From: Craterostigma plantagineum
Taxonomy: Eukaryota; Streptophyta; Magnoliopsida; Lamiales; Linderniaceae
Length of the DNA: 64,000 bases
NCBI GenBank assembly: GCA_027422505.1
Contig: JAPQWV010000659.1
Coordinates: forward strand, 240,736 to 304,735
Direction: 5' to 3'
Position numbers and translations under genes: made by a program. This document shows positions 13,139 through 24,052 of this stretch, piece after piece (the first letter of the stretch is position 1; every line of letters starts with the position of its first letter). Below the pieces are notes generated by a model, which searched no databases, was not told the origin of the DNA, and worked only from the letters and a program-made list of their open reading frames with translations.

Positions 13139-14395
13139 ATGGAGCATAATCGAGCAGTTGATGGGCTTGTAACTCTCTTCGCAAAAGCAAGTAGGGATCT
13201 TTCCATGGTGCACTACAAGCTTGAGAAGGAGTTCCAGCAACTGTATCCTGACCATGTAAGATGTCTCTCTGTTCCCCCTCGGAGTTTTTGGTTGGGAAGC
13301 AATTTTGATTTTCTTCTTTTTTTTTGGCCCCTCAGGCGAATCCGATGAAGCTCCTGGGCAGGTTGAAGAAGATGGAAGATGAGATGTCTTCTTTGAAAGA
13401 GCAATGCTGTCAGCTCTTAGCAGCTAAGCAGGTCAGTGTGATTGCGTTTGTCTGTGTCAATCAATTTTGGGGCGAGTCCTTATTTGCTGCGAAGTTGAGC
13501 TTTCTTCTGAGATAGTTTGGACATTCTTGTTATGAGATTCGTGTGATTTTTCCTTCTCTTTGTAATTTGCAGGAGTTGATCGACAAAGCAAAGACGATCT
13601 TAATTGGAAACAGGGCACAGATTCAGAGACTGCAATCATCAATTGGGGCTGCTGTTATCAGTGATGCCGATGATTCTGCTTATGCAAGCTTCAATCAGGT
13701 AAAATTATATGATAGGGCTTGCTCTGTTCTTTGCTCGTGGGTGTTGATAATGATTTGAGATTAGGGTTTTTGCGGCGGCTGAGGTTTTCCAAATGGTGTT
13801 TGAAGTTCTCACATCATTTGCCAGCAAACAGCCAACATAGAACAAGTAGCAAGGCTTAACATTGCATCTTCATTTCCCGCATTGGTCGAATGCAGAAAAT
13901 AGCCTATCTACAAAAATTTCGCCATAGTTGTTCTGTTCTCCATGACATTTGCAGTGAATTTCTTCGCCTGCTATATCCAATTTGTTTTTTCGACTCGCAG
14001 GTTATCGAAGAGTGGGAGGGTCAAGTCAAATCCATACCAGGTAATCTGAAATATAAGCACTATATCATGGGATATTCTGATCTTGTTTAGATCCACTTCA
14101 CCACATTGAGCTCTACCTTGTTTCAGTCTCCGAGTAGCATATAAGCACTATATCATGGGATATTCTGATCTTGTTTAGATCCACCACATTGAGCTCTACC
14201 TTGTTTCAGTCTCCGAGTAGCATATAAGCACTATATCATGGGATATTCTGATCTTTAGTTAGAAGTCTCTTATTCAGTGTTATTGGCTGTGATTAATTCG
14301 AACGTTTTCTCTGCTATTTAGGCGGCGAGGATGAAGAGCCAAGCTCTGATGACATCAATCAGTTGTTATTCTCTACAATCATCCAAGATAATTGA
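13139..14395 (+). CDS. SKA2: SKA2-like spindle and kinetochore-associated protein, copy A
   Basis: Five exons: 13139-13255, 13336-13431, 13573-13698, 14001-14040 and 14322-14395 (150 aa), all with GT-AG introns and one open frame. The N-terminal half is a predicted coiled coil. It contains LFAKASRDLSMVHYKLEKEF, QLYPDHANPMKLLGRLKKME and KEQCCQLLAAKQELIDKAKT. The order [LF-KA..DL....LE.E..hPD..NP..LL..L] agrees with the SKA2/FAM33A family, a small subunit of the SKA complex that ties kinetochores to microtubules in mitosis. The C-terminus is acidic (GGEDEEPSSDDINQLLFSTI). Similarity to animal SKA2 is modest, so the assignment rests on the motif order and length. An inactivated duplicate lies at 19025-20184. 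Confidence 0.7.
14051..14265. repeat. Tandem repeat in SKA2-like intron 4 (88/83-bp units)
   Basis: The phrase ATATAAGCACTATATCATGG recurs at 14051, 14139 and 14222, so there are two full units (88 and 83 bp, differing by a 5-bp CTTCA) and part of a third. The duplicate gene copy has it only twice (19928 and 20011). Confidence 0.85.
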
Positions 14396-15229
14396 GCAAC
14401 TCTCACTTCTTCTGTAATGCACTCGCTAAGTACTTTCCTTCTTGCTAATTTCTCTACCCGCATCTTTTTGGGCAAAGAAATTACTTTATATCGTACATGT
14501 AAAGAAATTGTTCGGCAAATCTCCATTTAGAGAAAAATGACATTTTTGAAGTCAGCCCATGTTTTAAAAAAAGGGAGAACTTTTAGTCCCAATAACTTGT
14601 CGGCGGCAGCTGACCACCGTGACACCGGCCACCGTCCAAAAGCATGGCACATGTAAAAGCTGCAAAATTCGATTTACTTCTTCCTCTATATGGTATGTAG
14701 GTTCTATAACATTGTGAGAAACTAAAAAATCGTTGAACTCCTCCATAGAGGAGACTCAATATCCCAACCGTTCACCTCAATCTCTGCCGATTAGGTATCG
14801 TCGTCGTTTGTTTTCTTGTCCAATTGGGACACTGAGTCGTGTCATGTCTTTTATGTGGAATAACAAGATTTAATTTCCAACCAATCCTATGTGGTGAGAA
14901 TATGTCCCATAATATTCGTTATAATATGTACACGCAGAAAACACGAAATTTATACATAAAAATCCAATCTTTATGAATACCCAATCCCACCGATAATCGT
15001 CTTCCTCTTTTTAAGATTTTTCGCCTATATACACAGTCACTTTTTATGACCACAAACTCGCACGCAGACATCACACTCTTTTTTCTTCTCTGTCCTCCCT
15101 CGTCCATGTACGGTGCTTCTGCACTTTAATGAAAGCCCATTTTTTCGACGCGTGATTAAGCTAGCGAAGCCCTATCCAATCAAGGAAAGGGTCGAATTTA
15201 CAAGTTTTTCGAAGGGGAGAACTGGAAAA
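14396..15229. other. Spacer and 5' leader of MGDG synthase
   Basis: 3' flank of SKA2-like copy A up to about 14733 (still homologous to the second copy), then AT-rich spacer and the probable promoter and 5' UTR of the MGDG synthase gene. A small upstream ORF lies at 15106-15129. Confidence 0.45.
15106..15129 (+). promoter_or_regulatory. Possible uORF in the MGDG synthase leader
   Basis: ATG at 15106 opens a 7-codon frame (MYGASAL, then TAA) about 100 bases before the main start. It matters only if transcription starts upstream of 15106, which cannot be seen here. Confidence 0.35.
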
Positions 15230-17600
15230 ATGCAGCCTTCAACTGTTAGCCAAGATCGGGTGAACCCCTTTGGCTTTGTATCACGATTGGGCTCTCTAGT
15301 GCTGAATTATTCCTGGCACGGCGTCGATGGGCAGTTCACATTTCCGTCTAGCTACTTGTATTTTGTCGCCAAGAAGCAGCCAAAGGCCGTGGCTTCACTG
15401 AGTCTGGGCTCCGAAGGTTCTGCTTATCGGGTTAGGAGATTGTTCAGTCAGTTCAATAGAGCTATTAGGTTTCACTGTGAGAGAATCCCGCTAGGTTTTG
15501 CATCGGTTGGGGCCGATCCTTCGGAGGGTAATGGGCGTGGAAACGATGGGAATGGTGCGTTGGAGGAAACTGAAGGAGCTTCTGTTAATGGTTTAGCAGC
15601 TGATCCTCCTAAGAAAGTGTTGATTTTGATGAGTGATACAGGCGGTGGTCATAGAGCTTCTGCAGAGGCCATCAGGGCAGCTTTTAACGAAGAGTTTGGA
15701 GATTATTACCAGGTATATTGACTGCGGTGTCGTGTCTGTGTGTGTGTGTGTGCAAGTGTTGCTGTTTGATTGAAGTGATTCTTTCTGAACTAATATGCCA
15801 ATATGCAGCAGTTGTTGTTTGGGTGGATTATGTTTCTGGCGCTGAAGAGTTCCCATTTTATTACAGGTTTTCATCACTGACTTGTGGACAGATCACACAC
15901 CGTGGCCCTTCAATCAGTTGCCGAAGAGTTATAACTTTCTCGTGAAGCACGGCACGCTATGGAAGCTGACGTACTATGGGACTGCTCCACGTCTTATACA
16001 CCGAACAAATTTCGCTGCTACCTCAACTTTTATAGCTCGGTGAGCGTACTTCTTCCATATTTGATACAACCGAATGCAGTGAGTGTGTTGTGCTTCGTAA
16101 GTTTAGCTGGCCATTTTTCGCAGGGAGGTAGCTAAAGGACTGATGAAGTACCAACCAGATATCATCATCAGCGTACATCCTCTGATGCAACACGTCCCCC
16201 TTCGTATTTTGAGGTCGAAAGGTCTCTTGGAAAAGATCGTCTTCACCACGGTGGTGACAGACCTTTCCACTTGTCATCCTACATGGTATCATCTTACATC
16301 ATTAGTTTCCTTTTAATCTTGAAAAGGAACCTAACTTACTACTACCTTCATCGCCTTGTCTTAAGGTTTCACAAGCTCGTGACTAGATGCTATTGCCCCT
16401 CCGAAGAGGTAGCAAAACGTGCGCTTAGAGCTGGCCTTCAGCGTTCCCAAATCAAGGTTTACGGTCTCCCCGTTAGGCCCTCATTCGTGAAGCCCGTCCG
16501 CCCAAAGGTTGGCTTGCGCTCTGCTTTTCGATCTTATTTTTCATACGATACCAAAATGCGACGATCATCCGAGGGCCAATGATCGATCAACTGCTTGAGA
16601 TTATACGTTCACTCTGAGAACAGAGGGACATGTCAAAATTCTTGCATGCATGATTTTTTGTAGGTTGAGCTGAGGAGAGACTTAGGCATGGATGAAAACC
16701 TTCCCGCCGTGTTGTTAATGGGCGGGGGAGAAGGTATGGGCCCCATGGAATCAACTGCTCGGGCCCTTGGAAAGGCACTATACGATGAGATCCACGACGA
16801 GCCCATCGGTCAGGTCCTCGTAATATGCGGAAGGAATAAGAAACTGGCGAGCAAATTGCAGTCCATCTCCTGGAATATCCCAGTCGAGGTTACATTCGCT
16901 AGTCAAACTAAAAAAAAGATCGTCGATTAACTTGTCTTTTTTTAGATCAAGATTCAACCTTTGGCAATTTTTTTCTTTTCTAGGTGAAGGGCTTTGTCAC
17001 CAAAATGGAGGAGTGTATGGGTGCCTGTGATTGCATCATCACTAAGGTATGCATAAAATGCCCATCTTTTCTTCTTTCTCTGATGGTATTACTTCACCCC
17101 GAAAATGCTCAAGAAAACGCAGACTATGTTCGCTCGTACCTCTCTTACAGGCTGGTCCAGGCACAATAGCTGAAGCTATGATTCGCGGGCTTCCTATCAT
17201 CCTCAACGATTACATTGCTGGGCAGGTAATAAATCTCTCTCTCTCTCTCTCTATATATATATAAAATATATATATATATGTATGTATATATCTCAACATT
17301 ACCTTTACCATTACAACTTCAGTTGACATCACAATCATTACCATGATTCTTGTTTATTTGCAGGAAGCTGGGAACGTCCCATACGTGGTCCAAAATGGTT
17401 GCGGTAAGTTCTCAAAGTCACCGAAAAAGATAGCAAATATCGTATCGCAATGGTTCGGCCCAAATCAAGACGAGCTTTCGACTATGTCGAGAAATGCTCT
17501 GAGGCTTTCTCGGCCAGAAGCCGTCTTTAAGATTGTCCACGACCTTCACGAATTGGTTAGGGAGAGAAGCTTTGTACCTCACTATTCTACTTCTTCTTGA
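15230..17600 (+). CDS. MGD1: Monogalactosyldiacylglycerol synthase, chloroplast type
   Basis: Eight exons: 15230-15712, 15867-16039, 16124-16285, 16366-16507, 16664-16888, 16984-17046, 17151-17225 and 17364-17600 (519 aa). It transfers galactose from UDP-galactose to diacylglycerol, making the main thylakoid lipid. It is a GT28 family enzyme. The start [20 protein letters not shown] and the long N-terminal region of about 135 residues resemble the transit peptide of type-A MGD1. Family motifs: [91 protein letters not shown] and [20 protein letters not shown]. No lesions. The long N-terminus favours type A (inner envelope) over the phosphate-starvation type B enzymes. Confidence 0.95.
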
Positions 17601-17968
17601 GAATTTTCTTTCTCATTCGAATCAAATAAGGTGCATCTGTTGCGCCTGAATCTTTCTGGTTTTTTTAGGTTCATTTTTTTTTAATAGAGAGCATTATACT
17701 CACACAGCATCTTTCATATATTTATTTTATGTTTCAACTTTCTACTTTAAAATATTATTCAACACACAATGTTCTGATCTAATAATAACCCTTCCGATGA
17801 GATTATTAGAATGACCTTTGATGATAACAAGAGGTGGTTGTTTAAAAGCTTATAATTATTGCTTGGATTATATGTTACTATACAGAAAATAGACTTAAGT
17901 CTTTCCTTATCGAAATTATTGCATGAAGAATTTTATAATAAACTGTTAGTCGCCAAATTGCAGACAGC
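17601..17968. other. 3' flank of MGDG synthase
   Basis: AT-rich 3' UTR and spacer. Nothing else seen. Confidence 0.35.
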
Positions 17969-18552
17969 AAAGGTAGACCAAGGAAGACGTGTTCGTTAGA
18001 TCTGTTCAAAACATAAGCATTTATCTAAGTACTAATTAATTGATACAATATTGCGGAGGCTATGTAATTTGTTGAATGTAAATTTAATGTAATCAACTCG
18101 TTATCTGGCCGCCTTTTTCTTTTCAATTCAAAATTGTTTTGCTAATAATATTTCATCAAGAAAAAGTCCGATCCAATGCATTCAGAGGGGTGAACGAAAT
18201 TTTTAAATAGGTAAAGATCACCAACATGTTTACGACGAGCTTCATAAAATATTTGATTTCGCACAGTTGACTTCTGATTGCAGTTTACTTATACTAAATT
18301 CGTTTCTGATATATTTCGCCATTTTTTATATAATATTTCATATGATAAACTTATACTTGATAATGCTCAAGACTCAAAGAGGATCGTCTGCGTAGCTTGG
18401 GTCGTAATATATGGCTTTATTACCACTATTATATTTGTACACGTATGGTTGCTTCAAATACGAGCTATTCCTTATTATTCCAGGGATTTCTTCTCTTATA
18501 GACGTTTCAAAATTTTAGTATTTTCGTCATGGCATATAGTTATTATATCATA
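17969..18552. repeat. Direct repeat X, copy 1 (about 0.58 kb)
   Basis: Begins AAGGTAGACCAAGGAAGACG and ends about TTTTAGTATTTTCGTCATGG. It is almost identical to 20513-21104 in the same orientation, with a few substitutions and small indels. It does not encode a recognisable protein. The two copies enclose SKA2-like copy B. Confidence 0.85.
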
Positions 18553-18569
18553 ACTCAATAAAACATATA

Positions 18570-18842
18570 AACATAATATATTATAATTCAATATATATTT
18601 AAATATAAATTATTATAATTCAATATATATTTTATATATAATATTGTTTATATTTTATTAAATAAAATAAAAAGTGACTTTAATACGAATATTCGACATT
18701 CGATTCAAATATTCGAATTCGAATAAGAATCAATTTTATGATTCGATTAAATATTCGAATATTCTTATTCGTATTCGATTGTTATCCGAATACGAATTGA
18801 ATATTGCGGTATTCGATTCGATTCGATTCGTTTGCAACCCTA
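18570..18842. mobile_element. Right-end fragment of TTGCAAACG hAT-like element
   Basis: Shares with 7280-7503 the AT-rich core, the ATTCGAAT-rich subterminal zone and the end CGTTTGCAACCCTA. No left terminus is seen, so it is a fragment. It ends exactly where homology of SKA2-like copy B to copy A begins (about 18842). Confidence 0.65.
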
Positions 18843-19024
18843 GCTATGGCTTCCCATGGTTAGTTTGGGTATTTAAGGAAGAACAATGAAGCCCATCGAT
18901 AAAGCCCATAGGATGAGCGAGCCCATTGTGTTGTTTTGCTCAAAGACTCGAATTTGAACCGTCAAAATTCGAAATTCCAAAAGCCGAGCTGATCCTCTGC
19001 GTGCGCGCGCGAGCGTGAAGGAAG

Positions 19025-20184
19025 ATGGAGCATAATCGAGCAGTTGATGGGCTTGTAACTCTCTTCGCAAAAGCAAGTAGGGATCTTTCCATGGTGCACT
19101 ACAAGCTTGAGAAAACTGTATCCTGACCATGTAAGATGTCTCTCTGTTCCCCCTCTGAGTTTTTGGTTGGGAAGAAATTTTGATTTTCTTCTTCTTTTTT
19201 TTTTTGGCCCCTCAGGCGAATCCGATGAAGCTCCTGGGCAGGTTGAAGAAGATGGAAGATGAGATGTCTTCTTTGAAAGAGCAATGCTGTCAGCTCTTAT
19301 CAGCTAAGCAGGTCAGTGTGATTGCGTTTGTTTGTGTCCATCAATTTGAAGAAGTCCTTATTTGCTGCGAAGTTGAGCTTTCTTCTGAGATAGTTTGGAC
19401 ATTCTTGTTATGAGATTCGTGTGATTTTTCCTTCTCTTTGTAATTTGCAGGAGTTGATCGACAAAGCAAAGACGATCTTAATTGGAAACAGGGCACAGAT
19501 TCAGAGACTGCAATCATCAATTGGGGCTGCTGTTATCAGTGATGCCGATGATTCTGCTTATGCAAGCTTCAATCAGGTAAAATTATATGATAGGGCTTGC
19601 TCTGTTCTTTGCTCGTGGGTGTTGATAATGATTTGAGATTAGGGTTTTTGCGGCGGCTGAGGTTTTCCAAATGGTGTTTGAAGTTCTCACATCATTTGCC
19701 AGCAAACAGCCAACATAGAACAAGTAGCAAGGCTAACATTGCATCTTCATTTCCCGCCTTGGTCGAATGCAGAAAATAGCCTATCTACAAAAATTTCACC
19801 ATAGTTGTTCTGTTCTCCATGACATTTGCAGTGAATTTCTTCGCCTGCTATATCCAATTTGTTTTTTCGACTCGCAGGTTATCGACGAGTGGGAGGGTCA
19901 AGTCAAATCCATACCAGGTAATCTGAAATATAAGCACTATATCATTGGATATTCTGATCTTGTTTAGATCCACCACATTGAGCTCTACCTTGTTTCAGTC
20001 TCCGAGTAGCATATAAGCACTATATCATGGGATATTCTGATCTTTAGTTGGAAGTCTCTTATTCAGTGTTATTGGCTGTGATTAATTCGAACGTTTTCTC
20101 TGCTATTTAGGCGGCGAGGATGGAGAGCCAAGCTCTGATGACATCAATCAGTTGTTATTCTCTACAATCATCCAAGATAATTGA
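19025..20184 (+). pseudogene. SKA2-like copy B, frameshifted duplicate
   Basis: Equivalent exons are 19025-19130, 19216-19311, 19451-19576, 19878-19917 and 20111-20184. Exons 2-5 have exactly the same lengths as in copy A (96, 126, 40 and 74), with only a few substitutions (for example LLSAKQ for LLAAKQ and IDEWEG for IEEWEG). Exon 1 is 106 rather than 117 bases: 11 bases are missing after the LEK codons at about 19110-19117. This shifts the frame and gives a TGA four codons later (LEKTVS stop). Splice sites are kept. The high similarity of introns and flanks says the duplication is recent. Unless translation starts elsewhere, it cannot make the SKA2-like protein. Confidence 0.85.
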
Positions 20185-20512
20185 GCAACTCTCACTTCTT
20201 CTGTAATGCACTCGCTAAGTACTTTCCTTCTTGCTAATTTCTTTACCCGCATCGTACATGTAAAGAAATTGTTCGGCCAATCTCCATTTAGAGAAAAATG
20301 ACATTTTTGAAGTCAGCCCATGTTTTAAAAAAGGGAGAACTTTTAGTCCCAATAACTTGTCGGCGGCAGCTGACCACCGTGACACCGGCCACCGTCCAAA
20401 AGCATGGCACATGTAAAAGCTGCAAAATTCGATTTACTTCTTCCTCTATATGGTATGTAGGTTCTATAACATTGTGAGAAACTAAAAAATCATTGATACA
20501 ATTAATTGATAC
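20185..20512. other. 3' flank of SKA2-like copy B
   Basis: Still homologous to the flank of copy A until about 20493 (copy A 14733), then a short junction to repeat X copy 2. It lacks a short segment present in copy A at 14461-14490. Confidence 0.5.
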
Positions 20513-21104
20513 AAAAGGTAGACCAAGGAAGACGTGTTCGTTAGATCTGTTCAAAACATAAGCATTTATCTAAGTACTAATTAATTGATACAATATTACG
20601 GAGGCTATGTAATTTGTTGAATGTAAATTTCATGTAATCAACTCGTTATCTGGCCGCCTCTTTCTTTTCAATTCAAAATTGTTTTGCTAATAATATTTCA
20701 TCAAGAAAAAGTCCGATTCAATGCATTCAGAGGGGTGAACGATATCTTTAAATATGTAAAGATCACCAACATGTTTACGACGAGCTTCATAAAATATTTG
20801 ATTTCGCGCAGTTGACTTCTGATTGCAGTTTACTTATAATAAATTCGTTTATGATATATTTCGCCATTTTTTATATAATATTTCATATGATAAACTTATA
20901 CTTGATAATGCTCAAGAAGACTCAAAGAGGATCATCTGCGTAGCTTGGGTCGTAATATATGGCTTTATTACCACTATTATATTTGTACACGTATATGGTT
21001 GCTTCAAATATGAGCCATTCCTTATTATTCCAGGGATTTCTTCTCTTATAGCCGTTTCAAAATTTTAGTATTTTCGTCATGTTAATAATAGCATATAGTT
21101 ATTA
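20513..21104. repeat. Direct repeat X, copy 2
   Basis: Same orientation as 17969-18552 and nearly identical over its whole length. Differences include AAGAAGACTC for AAGACTC at about 20920 and a short insertion near 21080. No coding content seen. Confidence 0.85.
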
Positions 21105-21402
21105 AAAGGAACGGAAAAAAAAATGAAAATCACGAACTTTAGATCAGAAAGTTACTATTTGTATCTTATTACAAAATTCCATCCTTATCTCTTACTGTAG
21201 TACATGAGATTAGATCATCGGATAGAAATAAAGAATTATATACCTGATCGTGACGAAGTTTCCTATTTATTGACCATAGAATCAAATTCGAAAATCTCCC
21301 TTTAAATACGCAATTCCATCCTCAAACGCACGCAGATCATTCAATAAACTAAGACATTCGAAATTCCTTTCCGAACTATATTATATTGAGTTTATTTGAA
21401 AG
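21105..21402. promoter_or_regulatory. Upstream region of patatin-like gene 1
   Basis: AT-rich. TTTAAATA at 21301-21308 could be a TATA element 95-102 bases before the ATG at 21403. The second patatin-like gene has the same word (TTTTAAATAC at 23937) at a similar distance. Inference from sequence pattern. Confidence 0.35.
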
Positions 21403-22080
21403 ATGGCGTTCTCATCGTCTTTCACTAAAATCTTACCTCCAACTTATGGAAGATTAGTCACAATTCTGAGCATCGATGGCGGTGGCATTAAAGGCATAAT
21501 ACCAGCCAAAATTCTTGAATTTCTTGAATCAGAGCTTCAGGTTTTTGTGTATAATCCGTGTGTGTATTCTGAGGGTATGATGATACAAACATATATACTA
21601 ATGCATTCATTCTTGTTCCTTTGTTATATGAGCAGAAGATCGATGGAGAAGAAGCTCGAATCGCAGACTATTTCGATGTTATTGCAGGAACGAGCACGGG
21701 CGGGCTCGTAACTGCCATGCTAACGGCTCCAAACCCTAACAACAGACCGTTGTATGCTGCTAAGGATATCACTCCGTTTTATGTGAAGAATGGCCCTAAA
21801 ATATTTCCTCAGCAAGGGTAATTTGTTCGAACATGTTTGGTTTCTTCTTTTGGTTGACTTGTAATAATCCTGATGATGTTCGAATGATTCTTCAGGGGTG
21901 TCCTGGGATCTGTTGCTAGCACACTTGTTCAGTTGGTAGGGCCAAAGTACAACGGAAAGTACCTTCATAAGCTTATAAGAGATAACTTAGGGCAAACTCG
22001 TCTCCACCAAACCCTAACAAACGTTGTTATACCAACCTTTGATGTCAAGAATTTGCAGCCCACTGTCTTCTCTTCATATG

Positions 22081-22117
<37 letters not shown>

Positions 22118-23166
22118 TCTCTCAGCAATCGTCTTTCGATGGATATGCAGATAAAGAATTCGCCCTACATGGACACGTTATTATCCGATATATGCATCAG
22201 CACATCAGCCGCGCCGACGTTTTTTCCAGCTTATCACTTCGCAAACGCCGATGGAACTGGAAAATCTTGGGACTTCAATCTAATCGACGGAGGGGTTGCA
22301 GCCAACAATCCAGTAATAATAATCATATATTAATTTCTACAAATAGATATGCGTATGTGACAGAAGCTTAATACAATACTTTGATCGATTGAATTGCAGA
22401 CATTGGTTGCAATAAGGGAAGTCACAAAGCAAGTGTTTGCGAAGAATTCAGACTACCTTAATATTCCTCCACTTGACTGTGGTAGGTTATTGGTGATCTC
22501 ACTGGGCACAGGCTCTGCTAAACAAGAGCAGAAATACACAGCTGAAATGGCAGCAAAGTGGGGAATTTTTCAATGGTTGATTCATGGACACTCAACGCCT
22601 ATGCTCGATGTTTTCAACCAAGCTAGCAAAGACATGGTCGACTATTTCTTATCCGTGATCTTCCAAGGGCTTAACAGTTCGGACAATTATCTCCGTGTGC
22701 AAGTATGTTAAGACATCAAGAAAACATCTTTCAAGTTTTGAGGATTATCTTCGTATTTTTTTTCTTCATCATTCTAAAATCTTGGCAGTATGATTCATTA
22801 ACTGGGAATGCTTCATCGGTGGATGTTACGACTGAGAAGAACTTGAACGATCTTATTCAAATCGGTGATAGTTTGTTGAAGGCTCAGGTTACAAGGGTTG
22901 ATCTGCAAACTGGAAATTCATTGCCTGTGGTTAATGGAGGCACAAATGAGGATGCTTTAAAGAGGTGTATTTTTTTTTTTTTTGCTTTTGACCAATTTGG
23001 CTCGAACTTACGTCGGAATTTTTCAGTTTGAGGAAAATGTAACTGTCTTTTTTTTTTTCTTACATTAATTTTGCTTCTGCCCTACGTTTTTTGCAGATTT
23101 GCAGTTCTGTTATCTGATGAACAGAAACTCAGGAGGTCAAACTCGTCCCAGCAAAATAGCAAATGA
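21403..23166 (+). CDS. Patatin-like phospholipase (PLP2-type lipid acyl hydrolase), gene 1
   Basis: Seven exons: 21403-21540, 21636-21817, 21896-22082, 22151-22312, 22400-22702, 22789-22964 and 23097-23166 (405 aa), one open frame. Patatin motifs are complete: glycine-rich oxyanion hole [20 protein letters not shown], nucleophile elbow [15 protein letters not shown] (GxSxG) and catalytic Asp in [13 protein letters not shown]. Further conserved parts are [19 protein letters not shown] and [15 protein letters not shown]. The Ser-Asp dyad hydrolyses acyl esters of phospho- and galactolipids. There is no signal peptide, which fits cytosolic PLP2-type proteins involved in wounding, defence and stress rather than vacuolar storage patatin. 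A CT-repeat lies in intron 3 (22083-22125). Confidence 0.93.
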
Positions 23167-24052
23167 TGGCGTGGGATTTACTGAATTGTTTAAATAATGT
23201 GTTATATTACAGCAAGGTTCTTATCAAATTGTATGAATTTAATCATGAATGCATTTTCTTGTATTCGTTGTAATACATGTTTCAGATTAATGCCATTTAT
23301 TTTATTACTTTTTTTTTTTTGTTGTTGTTCTTTTTCGAGAGGATATGAAGGGCTTGAGGATAATCATCATATATCAAATATTCAAAAACGAATACATCTT
23401 CTTCCCTTGATAACGTAAAGTACCTTCATTAATTTAAGGATATAAAGCGAAAGTTATATTCAAAGTCATAAACAGGAGATAAACAAGAAAAAATGATAAG
23501 ATAAATCTTTAAGTTTCGACTTGCACGTTAAGTGTCCTTATCGTCTGATTCTCTGTATTATTTATATAACTGGTAATTGTCATTGATTATAACTGGGATC
23601 AATCATCGTTGACTTTTAATAACGCAGAACCACTTTCCTGTAATAATTAGCTAAACAGATTTATCTAATTATATTGGTCGTATGTGAAGGTCACTTGCTT
23701 ATATAAAAATGTATATGAGGTATAATAAAAGAGCAGATGCTGTGATTGTGCTCCACGTTTGCTTCTGAAGTCAACTAAACATTCTGTAAGAACATATACA
23801 CAGGAAAATCTCCTGTAGTTACTTGAGGAAAGTTTATACGAACTTGTAAAAGAATGAAAGATCGAATTGAACATTTGGAAAAAAGACATTTTAAGTACTT
23901 ATAGGACTATCATCTAACGTCAAATTCCTTTCTTTCCTTTTAAATACAGCTTATAGCTAGCTGCACATATCTCATCTCACCATTGGAACAAGTAGTAGTA
24001 TAGCAGTTCCTACACCAAAGAATTCAAGGGTTTAATTTTGCATCGAAATCGA
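23167..24052. other. Spacer between patatin-like genes
   Basis: AT-rich 3' UTR of gene 1 and promoter of gene 2, with a possible TATA word TTTTAAATAC at 23937-23946. No ORF with homology and no repeat recognised. Confidence 0.4.
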
